Assembly: GCA_004559785.1 (NCBI GenBank)
Contig: SFXD01000004.1
Location: forward strand, 1-45,920
DNA length: 45,920 nt
Direction: 5' to 3'
DNA from: a bacterium
Lineage (GTDB): Bacteria > Bacteroidota > Bacteroidia > Bacteroidales > Bacteroidaceae
Each line of letters starts with the position of its first letter. Within the stretch, counting starts at the first letter, position 1. The translations under genes and the position numbers were made by a program. A model generated the notes under the pieces. That model searched no databases. It saw only the letters and a list, made by a program, of their open reading frames with translations, and was not told where the DNA came from. Shown here one piece after another: positions 31,869 to 40,425 of this stretch.

Positions 31869-33905
31869 ATGAGAAACAAATACAAGAGACGGCGCATTGC
31901 CGTGCTCTTATGTGCCCTTGGCGCCATGACGTCAAACTTAGAGCTGGGTGCGCAGGAGGTAGACGTGATGAGCGATACGTGGGTTTGCAATGACGGACTG
32001 GGAAGGCCCGTGGCGTGTTCGGACGACGGAAACATGCCAACCACTCCATACGAGGATACCATGGTGGGAATATTCTATTACCTGTGGCATGGACAGGAGG
32101 GACAGGAGGTGAAGGACGTGACCCGCCTTTTGGAAAAGGATCCTGTGAATCCCGCCTTCGGAGACTATTACCAGTATCATTGGGGCGGAAAGCCAGCTCT
32201 GGGCTATTATGTGGCGGGAGACAACTACATCGTGGCGCGGCACATGCAGATGCTGATGGACGCAGGGGTGGATTTTTACTACTTCGACACTACGAATGCC
32301 TTGATATATCCCAATCAGGTGAAGGCTGTCCTAAAGGAGTGCAGTCGCAGGAAGGCCCTCGGGCTGAAATGGCCCAAGCTGTGCTTTGTAGTACACACAA
32401 GGAGCAATGAGACGGTGAAGCTGATATACGATACCTTCTACACGCAGCAGATGTATAAGGGCTATTGGCTGGAATGGGACGGCAAGCCCCTGATTCTTAC
32501 GGACGAGGGAGAGTACCAGACTTTGTCCGAAGACCTGAAGCAATTCTTCACGCACCGTTTCTGCTGGGCTTGGCAAGAGGGAGAGAATAGATGGCCCTGG
32601 CTTGCAAACTATCCACAGCAGTACAACTATGTAACCGTGAACGGCAAGAGGAAATACGAGCAGATGGTGGTCAGCACGGGTCAGCATGCGCACACCAAGA
32701 TAGGCAAGAGCTACCACAACGGGAAGCAGCCTGCCATAGACAAATACGGGCTTTGCAAGGAGACCCCGTACGGATATTACTTTGCCGAGCAAATGGAAAG
32801 GGCTGTGACTCTGCGACCCAGAGTGCTGATGATAACGCAATGGAACGAGTGGATAGCCATGCGCTTCCCCGTACAGAAAAGCTGGGAGAAGGGCTATACT
32901 CGCCCGGGTGCAGTGGAGAAGATTGGTGAAAGCTATTTCGTGGACGTTTACAACCAGGAGTTCAGCCGTGACATAGAACCGAGCAGCGAGAAGTTGATAA
33001 GGGACAACTACTATATGCAGATGATATCATACATCCGCCAATACCGTGGAGTAAGGCCAATACCGGAGCCAACCGTTAGCAAGGTGATTGACATGGATGG
33101 GGACCTGGAGCAATGGGAGGAGGTGACGCCGGAGTTCCTCGACGAACCGGGAGACGTCCTCTACAAGTCTGCCACGGCACAGCCTGCGGCATGCCGCAAG
33201 CGCAACTCCAACGACATCGTCCTGTGCAAGGTGACCAAGGACAAGGGCAACCTTTACTTCATGGCAAAGGTCAACGGAACGAAACTGGTGCAGCCAGCCC
33301 TAAACGGGACGGAGACTTGGATGAACCTCCTGCTGAATACGGACATGGACTACGATACGGGGTGGGAAGGCTACGACTATAAGGTCTCCCGTGAAGGAAG
33401 GACTGCCAACGTATGGCTTTACCGCTTCGACTCCCAGAGCCAGCAATGGGTGAAGGCCGTTGATACCCCCATGGCATGGAAGTCAGATGTCAACTATATC
33501 ATGGTGAAGGTGCCCAAGGCCGACGTAGGCATTGAAAATGAGTGTGACTTTGACTTCAAATGGATAGACAACACGCAGGCTGGCTCGTTGGAGATATTGG
33601 ACTTCGTCCGTGACGGCGAGTGTGCCCCCGATACCCGATTCAACTATCGCTACAAGGGTAGCAAGCTACCGTCGGTAGAGGGTGATGGCGTGGAGCGTGT
33701 TACTGCCAAGGGTGGAGCGATAATGACAATGGACTCGGGAGTGCTCCGCACCTGCGGCGTTGACGAACTTGTAGTGTATAGTCAGTCAGGACAAAAGGTT
33801 GCCGTGCTCGGGGCAGGCGAGTCGTGCCATCTGGCAAAGGGCATATACGTTGCCCGCTACAGCGTAGACGGAGAAGAAGAGACCTGCAAGTTCCAGATGC
33901 CATGA
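31869..33905 (+). CDS. Secreted GH71/GH99-like glycoside hydrolase with CBM9-like domain
   Basis: A 678-residue protein. The N-terminus (KRRRIAVLLCALGAMTSNLELGAQ) is a signal peptide. Residues about 55-370 form a GH71/GH99-type barrel: VGIFYYLWHGQ at the start, MLMDAGVDFYYFDTTN, WPKLCFVVHTRS, GKPLILTDEGEY and the late VLMITQWNEWIAMRF motif with the conserved Glu. Residues about 405-610 resemble a CBM9/DOMON-like binding domain (DMDGDLEQWEEV). The short C-terminus (VVYSQSGQKVAVLG) is a degenerate surface-protein tail. The family includes endo-alpha-mannanases and alpha-1,3-glucanases; the exact substrate is open. A long bidirectional terminator follows. Confidence 0.82.
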   Translation: MRNKYKRRRIAVLLCALGAMTSNLELGAQEVDVMSDTWVCNDGLGRPVACSDDGNMPTTPYEDTMVGIFYYLWHGQEGQEVKDVTRLLEKDPVNPAFGDYYQYHWGGKPALGYYVAGDNYIVARHMQMLMDAGVDFYYFDTTNALIYPNQVKAVLKECSRRKALGLKWPKLCFVVHTRSNETVKLIYDTFYTQQMYKGYWLEWDGKPLILTDEGEYQTLSEDLKQFFTHRFCWAWQEGENRWPWLANYPQQYNYVTVNGKRKYEQMVVSTGQHAHTKIGKSYHNGKQPAIDKYGLCKETPYGYYFAEQMERAVTLRPRVLMITQWNEWIAMRFPVQKSWEKGYTRPGAVEKIGESYFVDVYNQEFSRDIEPSSEKLIRDNYYMQMISYIRQYRGVRPIPEPTVSKVIDMDGDLEQWEEVTPEFLDEPGDVLYKSATAQPAACRKRNSNDIVLCKVTKDKGNLYFMAKVNGTKLVQPALNGTETWMNLLLNTDMDYDTGWEGYDYKVSREGRTANVWLYRFDSQSQQWVKAVDTPMAWKSDVNYIMVKVPKADVGIENECDFDFKWIDNTQAGSLEILDFVRDGECAPDTRFNYRYKGSKLPSVEGDGVERVTAKGGAIMTMDSGVLRTCGVDELVVYSQSGQKVAVLGAGESCHLAKGIYVARYSVDGEEETCKFQMP

Positions 33906-33924
33906 CAGGGACTTCAACATAGGA

Positions 33925-33971
33925 CAACACAAAAGGAATCCCCCAGACAATGGGGGATTCCTTTTGTGTTG
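33925..33971. terminator. Bidirectional intrinsic terminator, perfect 20-bp stem
   Basis: The arm at 33925-33944 (CAACACAAAAGG...CCCCC) is exactly complementary to 33952-33971, with a 7-nt loop AGACAAT. The stem carries A-rich and T-rich flanks in both directions, so it serves the GH71/99-like gene on the plus strand and the Wza-like gene on the minus strand. Confidence 0.93.
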
Positions 33972-33988
33972 GGAGTCCAAGCCTGTGG

Positions 33989-34813
33989 TTACTTCGTGAC
34001 GAGCACCACCATTGACAGTATCGCAGAGATGACACCCACGATGCTTGCACCAGCAGTGAGGAACGTGTAGAATGCGCTGCTCTTTATGCTCTGGCTCTTG
34101 TTGGGCTCTACGTATATCAGGTCGTTCTGCTGGACGTAGTATGCAGGGTTCTCGAACAAGTCTGTCTTGGTAAGGTCAATCTCGTACATGATTCTTTGCC
34201 CGTTGCTTTCACGGTAGAGGCGAACTTTTTGCCTGAGTCCCGTGTCGGCCACGTCACCACATTTCGAAAGAACGTCAAGGATGGTGTTGCGCTCGCTCGT
34301 AAGGCTCACTACCTGTGGAGCCTTGACTGCTCCCAGCACGGCTACACGTGCGTTGATGAGCCTTACCGTCACCTCAGGAGCCTTTATCAGGTTCATCTCG
34401 CGGATCTTGTCCTCAATCTTTACTGCCGCTTCATCCGAGGTATATCCCTCTACCTTGACCTTGCCAATGGCAGGAAGGATGAGGTATCCGTCGTTGGTAA
34501 CGGTATATCCGTAGGCATTGCTCATTGCGTTGGACGACGAGGACGTGATGCTTGAGGAACTTGTATTTCCCATAGTACCCATTATTACGTCCTGGGCGAA
34601 TATCGTCAGCAGGTCAGGCTCGCTGCAAGTTACTTTGACAAAGACCTGGTCTGCCGGCTTTAGCTTCATTTCATATTGCTGGATGATTTGCTGTGCCTGG
34701 CTGAACAATTCTTCTGAGCCTTGGAAATAGACGATTTTCTTTGTGGACACGCAGCCTGTCAGCAAGGTTGCCGCTGCAATCAGAAATGCAAGTGAAAGGA
34801 CTTTCTTTTCCAT
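33989..34813 (-). CDS. Wza-like polysaccharide export lipoprotein
   Basis: A 274-residue outer-membrane export lipoprotein. The ATG at 34813 (MEKKVLSLAFLIAAATLLTGC) gives a lipoprotein signal with lipobox LTGC. The Poly_export domain follows (LKPADQVFVKVTCSEPDLL, GYTVTNDGYLILPAIGKVKVEGYTSDEAAVKIEDKI), then an SLBB domain (RVAVLGAVKAPQVVSLTSERNTILDVLSKCGDVADTG). A hydrophobic C-terminal helix (FYTFLTAGASIVGVISAILSMVVLV) would pass the outer membrane. It forms the channel for capsule or exopolysaccharide. A canonical promoter lies upstream. It stands alone here, about 8.4 kb from the larger SLBB protein of the same kind of system. Confidence 0.92.
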   Translation of the reverse strand: MEKKVLSLAFLIAAATLLTGCVSTKKIVYFQGSEELFSQAQQIIQQYEMKLKPADQVFVKVTCSEPDLLTIFAQDVIMGTMGNTSSSSITSSSSNAMSNAYGYTVTNDGYLILPAIGKVKVEGYTSDEAAVKIEDKIREMNLIKAPEVTVRLINARVAVLGAVKAPQVVSLTSERNTILDVLSKCGDVADTGLRQKVRLYRESNGQRIMYEIDLTKTDLFENPAYYVQQNDLIYVEPNKSQSIKSSAFYTFLTAGASIVGVISAILSMVVLVTK

Positions 34814-34886
34814 ATTGTTCTGAATAACTTTAATGTATGTAATGTATTTTCTTGGAAATTGATGTTTCGTGCAATCTATCACATGG

Positions 34887-34917
34887 CAAAGATACTGCTT
34901 TTCTATGACATGGCAAA
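34887..34917 (-). promoter_or_regulatory. Canonical promoter of the Wza-like gene
   Basis: Minus strand TTTG (34914-34917), exactly 19 bp, TATCTTTG (34887-34894). The leader to the ATG at 34813 is about 67 nt. Confidence 0.85.
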
Positions 34918-34956
34918 TTCCGAAGTACACTTTTTTATTAAAACTTCTATTTATAT

Positions 34957-34987
34957 ATTGTAATTATCGAGGAAATGTGTATCTTTG
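34957..34987 (+). promoter_or_regulatory. Promoter of the HAD-type gene
   Basis: ATTG (34957-34960), 19-bp spacer, TATCTTTG (34980-34987), 32 bp before the ATG at 35019. It diverges from the Wza-like promoter about 40 bp away. Confidence 0.75.
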
Positions 34988-35018
34988 CATCGAGTTAATA
35001 GTTTATTATATAGTAGAT

Positions 35019-35438
35019 ATGACAATAGCAGTAGATTTCGATGGTACGATTGTGGAACACCGCTATCCGGGGATTGGCAAGGAACGCCCTTTTGCCATAC
35101 AGACATTGAAGATGCTTATACAGGATCGTCACAAGCTCATCCTGTGGTCTGTACGCGAGGGTGCCTTGCTTGATGAGGCTGTGGAGTGGTGCAGGAAGCG
35201 TGGAGTGGAGTTTTATGCCGTGAACAAGGATTTCCCGGAAGAGGATTTCTCAAGGAACAAGCATTTCAGCCGCAAGCTCAAGGTTGACATGTGGATTGAC
35301 GACCTCAATGTTGGCGGTTTGCCAGACTGGGGAACCATATATCGTATGATATCGGAAGGAAAGACGTACGAGCAAATCTTGTTGGAAGATATCCCGCAGG
35401 TTGCGGAAAAGAAAAAGAAAAAGTGGTGGCAGTTCTGA
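35019..35438 (+). CDS. HAD-superfamily hydrolase, BT0820-like
   Basis: A 139-residue protein of a small HAD subfamily known from Bacteroides (BT0820-like). Seen: the nucleophile motif AVDFDGTIVEHRYP, then LKMLIQDRHKLILWSVREGALLDEAVEWCRKRGV (motif II region) and KVDMWIDDLNVGG (motif III/IV acidic pair). The end is a Lys-rich tail (EKKKKKWWQF). The likely activity is phosphate-ester hydrolysis; the substrate is not known. The ATG at 35019 directly follows the promoter. Its last codons form the arm of the terminator hairpin. Confidence 0.88.
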   Translation: MTIAVDFDGTIVEHRYPGIGKERPFAIQTLKMLIQDRHKLILWSVREGALLDEAVEWCRKRGVEFYAVNKDFPEEDFSRNKHFSRKLKVDMWIDDLNVGGLPDWGTIYRMISEGKTYEQILLEDIPQVAEKKKKKWWQF

Positions 35439-35451
35439 TGCCACCACTTTT
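35421..35451 (+). terminator. Intrinsic terminator straddling the HAD gene stop codon
   Basis: AAGTGGTGGCA (35421-35431) pairs with TGCCACCACTT (35439-35449), followed by TT. The 7-nt loop GTTCTGA holds the stop codon (35436-35438). Confidence 0.85.
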
Positions 35452-35496
35452 GAATGCCTTGCAAGGGCTGCCCCCTCCCCTTAACCGTAGCCTCTC

Positions 35497-36576
35497 TTAC
35501 TCCATAACGTCCTTCACGCCACCAGTAGTCTGGAAGAAGGTAACCTTGGTATTCAGCTTCTTGTCAAACAATGCGGAGGACAATATCTCCACTGCGCCGA
35601 ACTGTCCCATCGGTGTCTCTATGCTGCCCAACTCTTTTTCGGGGGTGAAGACGGTCAGCCTTGCGCGCGAAGGTACGTTGTAGTAGACGCCTTTCTCCAT
35701 TTTTTCCTTCTTCTTTTCCTTCTTCTTTTCCGTCTGTTCGTCGTAGACAGCCTCAGGCAGGGTCTCCAAGACCTTGACGCTAACGTATATAGGGCTTCCT
35801 GCCATGTCGTCGCTGTCTACCACGCCCAGTTTGGACGAGAAGCGGAAGAGGATGTCCTTGTCAGTCTCCTTGTCCGGGGTGTAATATAGACAGAAGACTT
35901 CCGTGTTCTTCTGTATGGTGCCCTTGAACAAGGACTCCAAGGCTTCTGCCTGTATGTCGAGTTGGTTGAGCATGAGTTGCAGTTGCGCTCCGTCCTTTGG
36001 AGTATTGTCGGCTTCTCCCCTTACAAGGGCATTGCGGCTGTCTCGTATGTCGTATATCTCTTGTGCGCACAGCTCTGCAACTTTTGCCACCGACCCTGCC
36101 GCCAGCATCTCCTGTGTCATGAAGGAACGTGGATTCTTTGCCTCCTGTGGTTGCGTGCCCTTGGGTGGTGCTTGCAGGGTCTCTTCTTCGGCATCGGTGT
36201 TGATGCTTAGCAAAATGCCCTCTTGGCTGAGACCTACGAGTGGGGCGGAAGTCTTGCTCTTGATGCGAATGGAATAAGCCTTTTGCTTGTCGGGGACACC
36301 GTAAGGCTCGATGGAGATGCTCTTCATCTCCCAATGCGTATTCTCCTTGGTTGGGACATCCTTGAGGCGCATGTAGCGCTCGGCATATTTGTTCAGTTCC
36401 CCGGGTTTCTCTACGGATTTCTCTGCTGTCACAACTATGCGGAATGCAGTCTTGGGCAGGAAGTAGGACACACCCTCAAGCGTGCTTCCTGGTATGAAGG
36501 GGGCAACTTCCGTCTGTGCCATTGCGGAAGAGGCGAGCAGGCAAAGAGTTGCTGCAATTAGATGCTTGTTTCTCAT
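35497..36576 (-). CDS. DUF4831-family secreted protein
   Basis: The ATG at 36576 (MRNKHLIAATLCLLASSAMAQ) gives a signal peptide and 359 residues; a longer frame would cross the promoter. The pattern PGSTLEGVSYFLPKTAFRIVVTAEKSVEKPGELNKYAERYM is typical of DUF4831, a Bacteroidetes family of unknown function. The C-terminal half is beta-rich (PIYVSVKVLET, GVYYNVPSRARLTVF, MGQFGAVEILSSALFD). A Lys/Glu-rich linker (EQTEKKKEKKKEKMEKG) sits near residue 295. It has its own -7 element and stands alone, divergent from hpt. Confidence 0.85.
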   Translation of the reverse strand: MRNKHLIAATLCLLASSAMAQTEVAPFIPGSTLEGVSYFLPKTAFRIVVTAEKSVEKPGELNKYAERYMRLKDVPTKENTHWEMKSISIEPYGVPDKQKAYSIRIKSKTSAPLVGLSQEGILLSINTDAEEETLQAPPKGTQPQEAKNPRSFMTQEMLAAGSVAKVAELCAQEIYDIRDSRNALVRGEADNTPKDGAQLQLMLNQLDIQAEALESLFKGTIQKNTEVFCLYYTPDKETDKDILFRFSSKLGVVDSDDMAGSPIYVSVKVLETLPEAVYDEQTEKKKEKKKEKMEKGVYYNVPSRARLTVFTPEKELGSIETPMGQFGAVEILSSALFDKKLNTKVTFFQTTGGVKDVME

Positions 36577-36597
36577 CTTTGTCACATATATTTTTTG

Positions 36598-36605
36598 CAA
36601 AGATA
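36598..36605 (-). promoter_or_regulatory. -7 element of the DUF4831 gene
   Basis: TATCTTTG on the minus strand, followed by CAAAAA, 22 bp before the ATG at 36576. Confidence 0.7.
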
Positions 36606-36681
36606 CACATTTTCCTTGAATCTTTGGCAGTGAAGAGGCAAAGTTTTTGCTTTTTGAGGATTGATTATGGACTTTTTTTGT

Positions 36682-36689
36682 TACCTTTG
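36682..36689 (+). promoter_or_regulatory. -7 element of the hpt-adk-obg region
   Basis: TACCTTTG followed by CACGG, 29 bp before the chosen hpt ATG and preceded by a T7 run. Confidence 0.7.
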
Positions 36690-36717
36690 CACGGATTTAC
36701 AAAACGTATGGCACAAT

Positions 36718-37317
36718 ATGATATCGAATGACAGACAATGCTGTGGGAGGAGTCCATGGTCAGACCTCCCCGAAGATGCAAGTCCCCGGCGGATACAGGT
36801 CAAGGACAAGACTTTCGCAGTTTCCATCCCAGAGAAGGACATCTTGTCGCAGGTGGCAAGGGTGGCAGCCTCAATCAACGAGGACTACAGGGACAAGAGC
36901 CCGGTATTCCTTGCCGTGCTCAACGGTTCCTTCGTTTTCGCTGCCGACCTGTTGAGGGAAGTGACCGTTCCATGCGAGATATCGTTCGTAAAGCTCGCTT
37001 CGTATCAGGGTGTTTCCACTACGGGTGCCATACGTGAACTGATAGGCCTGAATGTTGACATTACAGGGCGACACGTAATAATAGTTGAGGACATCGTGGA
37101 CACAGGCCTTACCATGGTGCATACTTTGGAGACGCTCAAGAAGCAGAATCCAGCAAGCATCAGCATTTGTACGCTCTTGCTGAAACCAGGCAAGCTCCAG
37201 GTGGAACTGGACATCAAATACTGCTGCATGGAGATTCCCAACGATTTCATTGTGGGCTACGGGCTCGACTATGACGGCTTCGGGAGAAACACCAGGGATA
37301 TATATACGCTGGTATGA
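36718..37317 (+). CDS. hpt: Hypoxanthine phosphoribosyltransferase
   Basis: Purine-salvage enzyme that makes IMP or GMP from hypoxanthine or guanine and PRPP. From IQVKDKTFAVSIPEKDIL onward it follows the Bacteroidetes family: VFLAVLNGSFVFAADLL, ISFVKLASYQGVSTTGAI, the PRPP loop HVIIVEDIVDTGLTM and the C-terminal IVGYGLDYDGFGRNTRDIY. The chosen ATG (36718) adds about 24 poorly conserved residues (MISNDRQCCGRSPW) ahead of the family start, giving 199 residues against a usual 175-180. A 7-codon frame (ATG at 36708, stop 36729-36731) overlaps this start. The true start may instead be a non-ATG codon further in. Confidence 0.88.
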   Translation: MISNDRQCCGRSPWSDLPEDASPRRIQVKDKTFAVSIPEKDILSQVARVAASINEDYRDKSPVFLAVLNGSFVFAADLLREVTVPCEISFVKLASYQGVSTTGAIRELIGLNVDITGRHVIIVEDIVDTGLTMVHTLETLKKQNPASISICTLLLKPGKLQVELDIKYCCMEIPNDFIVGYGLDYDGFGRNTRDIYTLV

Positions 37318-37406
37318 GCCGTCTTGGCATGATACTATGGATTGTGGGACTTCTTGATATATGTGAAAATAGTCTTATAGAGATAAAAAGATAAAAACGA
37401 CAAACG

Positions 37407-37988
37407 ATGAAGAATATCATTATTTTCGGTGCTCCAGGCTCAGGCAAAGGCACCTACAGCGACGAGATTGTAGCAAAGTACGGTATGGGACACATCAGTA
37501 CGGGCGACGTATTGCGTGCTGAAATCAAGAACGGCACGGAACTTGGCAAGGTGGCACAGGGCTATATAAGCAATGGCCAGCTTATTCCAGATGACCTTAT
37601 GATAGATATTCTGGCAAAGACTTACGATGCCATGCCTTCTGGCAAGGGTGTCATATTCGACGGATTCCCTCGCACCATAGCACAGGCTGAGGCATTGAAG
37701 AAGATGCTTGCAGAGCGTGGGCACGAGATGGGCATAATGATAGAACTTGTAGTTTCAGAGGATATCCTGCTTGCAAGGCTTCTCAACCGTGCCAAGGAGC
37801 AGGGAAGGGAAGACGACAACGAAGAGACCATCAAGAAACGTTTCGCGGTATACCATAGCCAGACAGCTCCGTTGGCAGAGTGGTTCGGCAAGGAGGGGAT
37901 GCGCAATGTCATCTCATGGGCAGAACATCCAAGCAAGGAAGCCATGATAGCAGAGGTGTTCAGTGTGATAGATAAGAACAACGGCTGA
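37407..37988 (+). CDS. adk: Adenylate kinase (short-lid form)
   Basis: Interconverts AMP and ATP with 2 ADP. The 193 residues show the P-loop IIFGAPGSGKGTYS at the start, the AMP-binding region HISTGDVLRAEIKNGTELG and VIFDGFPRTIAQAE, then RLLNRAKEQGREDDNEETIKKRF, where the lid is short and lacks zinc-binding Cys. It lies 89 bp after hpt and its stop overlaps the obg start by one base (TGATG), so the two are coupled. Confidence 0.94.
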   Translation: MKNIIIFGAPGSGKGTYSDEIVAKYGMGHISTGDVLRAEIKNGTELGKVAQGYISNGQLIPDDLMIDILAKTYDAMPSGKGVIFDGFPRTIAQAEALKKMLAERGHEMGIMIELVVSEDILLARLLNRAKEQGREDDNEETIKKRFAVYHSQTAPLAEWFGKEGMRNVISWAEHPSKEAMIAEVFSVIDKNNG

Positions 37989-39157
37989 TGGCTGAGTCCA
38001 ATTTCGTAGACTATGTAAAGATCTGTTGCCGCTCGGGCAAGGGGGGGCGAGGCTCGATGCACATGCACCGTGCCAAGTATGTTCCCAACGGTGGACCCGA
38101 TGGCGGAGACGGAGGAAGGGGCGGACACGTATACCTGCGTGGCAACCATAATTACTGGACTCTCCTCCACCTCAGGTTTGACAGGCATGTCTTTGCCGGG
38201 AATGGTGGCAATGGCGGAAAGAGTGGCAGCACGGGAGCTGATGGCGAGGACAAGTATATCGACGTGCCTTGTGGTACCGTAGTGTACAATGCAGAGACGG
38301 GAGAATATATCTGCGACGTTACGGACGACGGGCAGGTGGTGATGCTGCTAAAGGGCGGCAGGGGCGGCATGGGCAACAAGCATTTTGCCACATCCACCAA
38401 CCAGGCTCCTCGCTATGCCCAGCCAGGCGAACCCATGGTGGAGCTTACCGTTATCCTTGAACTGAAACTGCTGGCAGACGTTGGACTCGTCGGCTTCCCC
38501 AATGCAGGCAAGAGTACGTTGCTGAGCGCAGTCTCAAGCGCAAGGCCCAAGATTGCAGGCTATCCGTTTACCACCATGGAGCCTTCTCTTGGCATCGTTC
38601 CATATAGGGGAGGGCTGTCGTTCGTGATGGCAGACATCCCGGGTATCATAGAGGGAGCATCCGAAGGACGTGGGCTCGGGTTAAGATTCCTGCGTCACAT
38701 AGAGAGGAATTCCCTTCTTCTGTTCATGGTTCCGGGTGATACCGACGACATAAGGAAGGAGTATGAGATTCTCCTCAATGAGGTGGGTACCTTCAATCCG
38801 GATTTGCTCGACAAGCAGCGTATACTGGCTGTGACCAAGAGCGACCTCCTCGATGACGAACTCATTGAGTTGCTCTCTGCCGAACTGCCTGCCGACGTAC
38901 CATGTGTCTTCATCAGTGCCGTGTCGGGCAAGGGTATAGTCGAACTGAAGGATGTCCTTTGGAAGGCTCTGAATAGCGAGAGCAACAAGTTGCAAGCCAT
39001 AGCCCACAGCGACTCTATCGTGCATAGGAACAAGGATCTCTCATGGCTCAGTGCGGAGATGGAGGATGAAGGCGAAGACGAGGAAATAGAGATACTCGAC
39101 GAAGATGCACTTGAGGATATAGACGAGTTGGAGGACTATGAGTACGAAGACGAGTGA
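37988..39157 (+). CDS. obg: Obg-family GTPase
   Basis: Ribosome-assembly GTPase. The 389 residues contain the Gly-rich Obg fold (residues about 1-158, with GGRGSMHMHRAKYVPNGGPDGGDGG), then the G domain: G1 GFPNAGKST, switch region YPFTTMEPSLG, G3 DIPGIIEGASEGRGLG, G4 VTKSD and G5 ISAVSGKG. The C-terminal 50 residues are strongly acidic (EDEEIEILDEDALEDIDE), as in many Bacteroidetes Obg. The start overlaps adk by one base and the stop overlaps pgeF by 20 bp. Confidence 0.95.
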   Translation: MAESNFVDYVKICCRSGKGGRGSMHMHRAKYVPNGGPDGGDGGRGGHVYLRGNHNYWTLLHLRFDRHVFAGNGGNGGKSGSTGADGEDKYIDVPCGTVVYNAETGEYICDVTDDGQVVMLLKGGRGGMGNKHFATSTNQAPRYAQPGEPMVELTVILELKLLADVGLVGFPNAGKSTLLSAVSSARPKIAGYPFTTMEPSLGIVPYRGGLSFVMADIPGIIEGASEGRGLGLRFLRHIERNSLLLFMVPGDTDDIRKEYEILLNEVGTFNPDLLDKQRILAVTKSDLLDDELIELLSAELPADVPCVFISAVSGKGIVELKDVLWKALNSESNKLQAIAHSDSIVHRNKDLSWLSAEMEDEGEDEEIEILDEDALEDIDELEDYEYEDE

Positions 39158-39809
39158 CGGCCTCATAGTGTACGATACCCCAGGTTGGGTCAAGGCGTTC
39201 TCCACGGGAAAGGGTAGTGGGGTAGGGGACTTGGGACTGGATCCTGATTCCATCGCCCTGCCACGTCAGACTCATTCCTCAAACGTGGCTTTCGTCCAAG
39301 GACCTGGAAGACCTGAGAATACGGACGCCGTCATCACGGATGTGGCTGGGCTATGTGTTTGTGTCAAGACAGCCGACTGCATACCTGTCCTCCTATATGA
39401 TTCGTCCAAGCATCTTGTAGCGGCTATTCATGCAGGATGGCGCGGCACTGTTGGCAGGATTGTGGAACGTACTGTTCGGGAAATGGGCAGCGCAGGGCAA
39501 GACTTGCATGCCATCATAGGTCCGGGCATTTCCCTGCAAGCCTTTGAGGTGGGTGACGAAGTTTACTCAGCATTTCGTGACGCGGGCTTTCCAATGGAAC
39601 GGATGGCTAAGAGATATCCATGCCGTACCGGTGGTGAAAGATGGCATTTGGACTTGTGGGAAGCCAACAGGTGGCTGCTGGAGAACATGGGAGTGGCGGA
39701 CGTTCATGTGGCAGGTGTTTGCACAAAGGCTTCTCCACTATTCTATAGTGCCAGACGTGAAACCATAGACACGGGTAGGAACTATAATGGAATATTGTTG
39801 GTGCCATGA
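39138..39809 (+). CDS. pgeF: PgeF/YfiH-type polyphenol oxidase (purine nucleoside phosphorylase-like)
   Basis: A member of the multicopper-oxidase-like YfiH/LACC1 family; members act on purine nucleosides or correct wrong peptidoglycan stem residues. Metal and active-site stretches are present: PRQTHSSNV (His), VKTADCIPVLL (Cys), AIHAGWRGTVG (His) and IIGPGISLQAFEVG. At 223 residues it is shorter than the usual 245-280: the N-terminal segment between the AFST and QTH motifs is compressed and lacks the usual GDxxxxVxxNR stretch. The ATG at 39138 overlaps obg by 20 bp; the gene ends with a 4-bp overlap (ATGA) into the M23 gene. Confidence 0.88.
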   Translation: MSTKTSDGLIVYDTPGWVKAFSTGKGSGVGDLGLDPDSIALPRQTHSSNVAFVQGPGRPENTDAVITDVAGLCVCVKTADCIPVLLYDSSKHLVAAIHAGWRGTVGRIVERTVREMGSAGQDLHAIIGPGISLQAFEVGDEVYSAFRDAGFPMERMAKRYPCRTGGERWHLDLWEANRWLLENMGVADVHVAGVCTKASPLFYSARRETIDTGRNYNGILLVP

Positions 39810-40423
39810 AGAAATGCTTTCTGCTTTTGTTGTACGTCTTGGTTATGTGCCCGGCGTTGTCGCAAGAGCTATTGGATATAGACGAGTGGCAGGTGATGAA
39901 GGTGGCTGCTGCCAGAGACCCATTTGCTAAGACAAATCAGTTTACCATCAACTTTGCCAATTATACGGAGGAGGAATGGCATTATCCATTGCCCGGAGGC
40001 AAGGTGATAAGCCCCTTTGGAGGAGCGCGCAGGCATGGTGGGACGGATATAAAGACATTCAAGGGAGACACCATCCGTGCAGCTTTCCCTGGTGAGGTTG
40101 TCCTGAGTGGCCCCTATTATGCCTATGGGAATCTCGTGGTGATGCGGCATGCCAACGGGCTAGAGACGGCTTACAGCCACAACGTCAGGAATCTTGTCAA
40201 GGTTGGACAATGGGTTCATGCGGGAGACCCGATAGCCTTGGTAGGCAGGACAGGCAGGGCGACTACCGACCATTTGCATTTCGAGACCCGGGTGCGTGGC
40301 AAGGCGTTCGACAGTTCCCGCATATTTGACCACGAAAGCCATTCCATTCGGCGTGAGGTAATGGTATTTACCAAGCAACCTAATGGTGGGCTGAAGATAG
40401 ATGTTAGCAAGGACGCAGAGTGA
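39806..40423 (+). CDS. M23-family metallopeptidase (LytM-like)
   Basis: A 205-residue secreted protein with a signal peptide (MKKCFLLLLYVLVMCPALSQ). The LytM domain covers residues about 65-175: Zn ligands in RRHGGTDIK (HxxxD) and HLHFETR (HxH), and the intervening GEVVLSGPYYAYGNLVVMRHANGLETAYSHN. M23 enzymes cut peptidoglycan cross-links, or regulate other hydrolases when ligands are missing; the ligands are present here, so activity is likely. It is coupled to pgeF by a 4-bp overlap and its stop is 2 bp from the convergent small basic gene. Confidence 0.92.
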   Translation: MKKCFLLLLYVLVMCPALSQELLDIDEWQVMKVAAARDPFAKTNQFTINFANYTEEEWHYPLPGGKVISPFGGARRHGGTDIKTFKGDTIRAAFPGEVVLSGPYYAYGNLVVMRHANGLETAYSHNVRNLVKVGQWVHAGDPIALVGRTGRATTDHLHFETRVRGKAFDSSRIFDHESHSIRREVMVFTKQPNGGLKIDVSKDAE

Positions 40424-40425
40424 GG

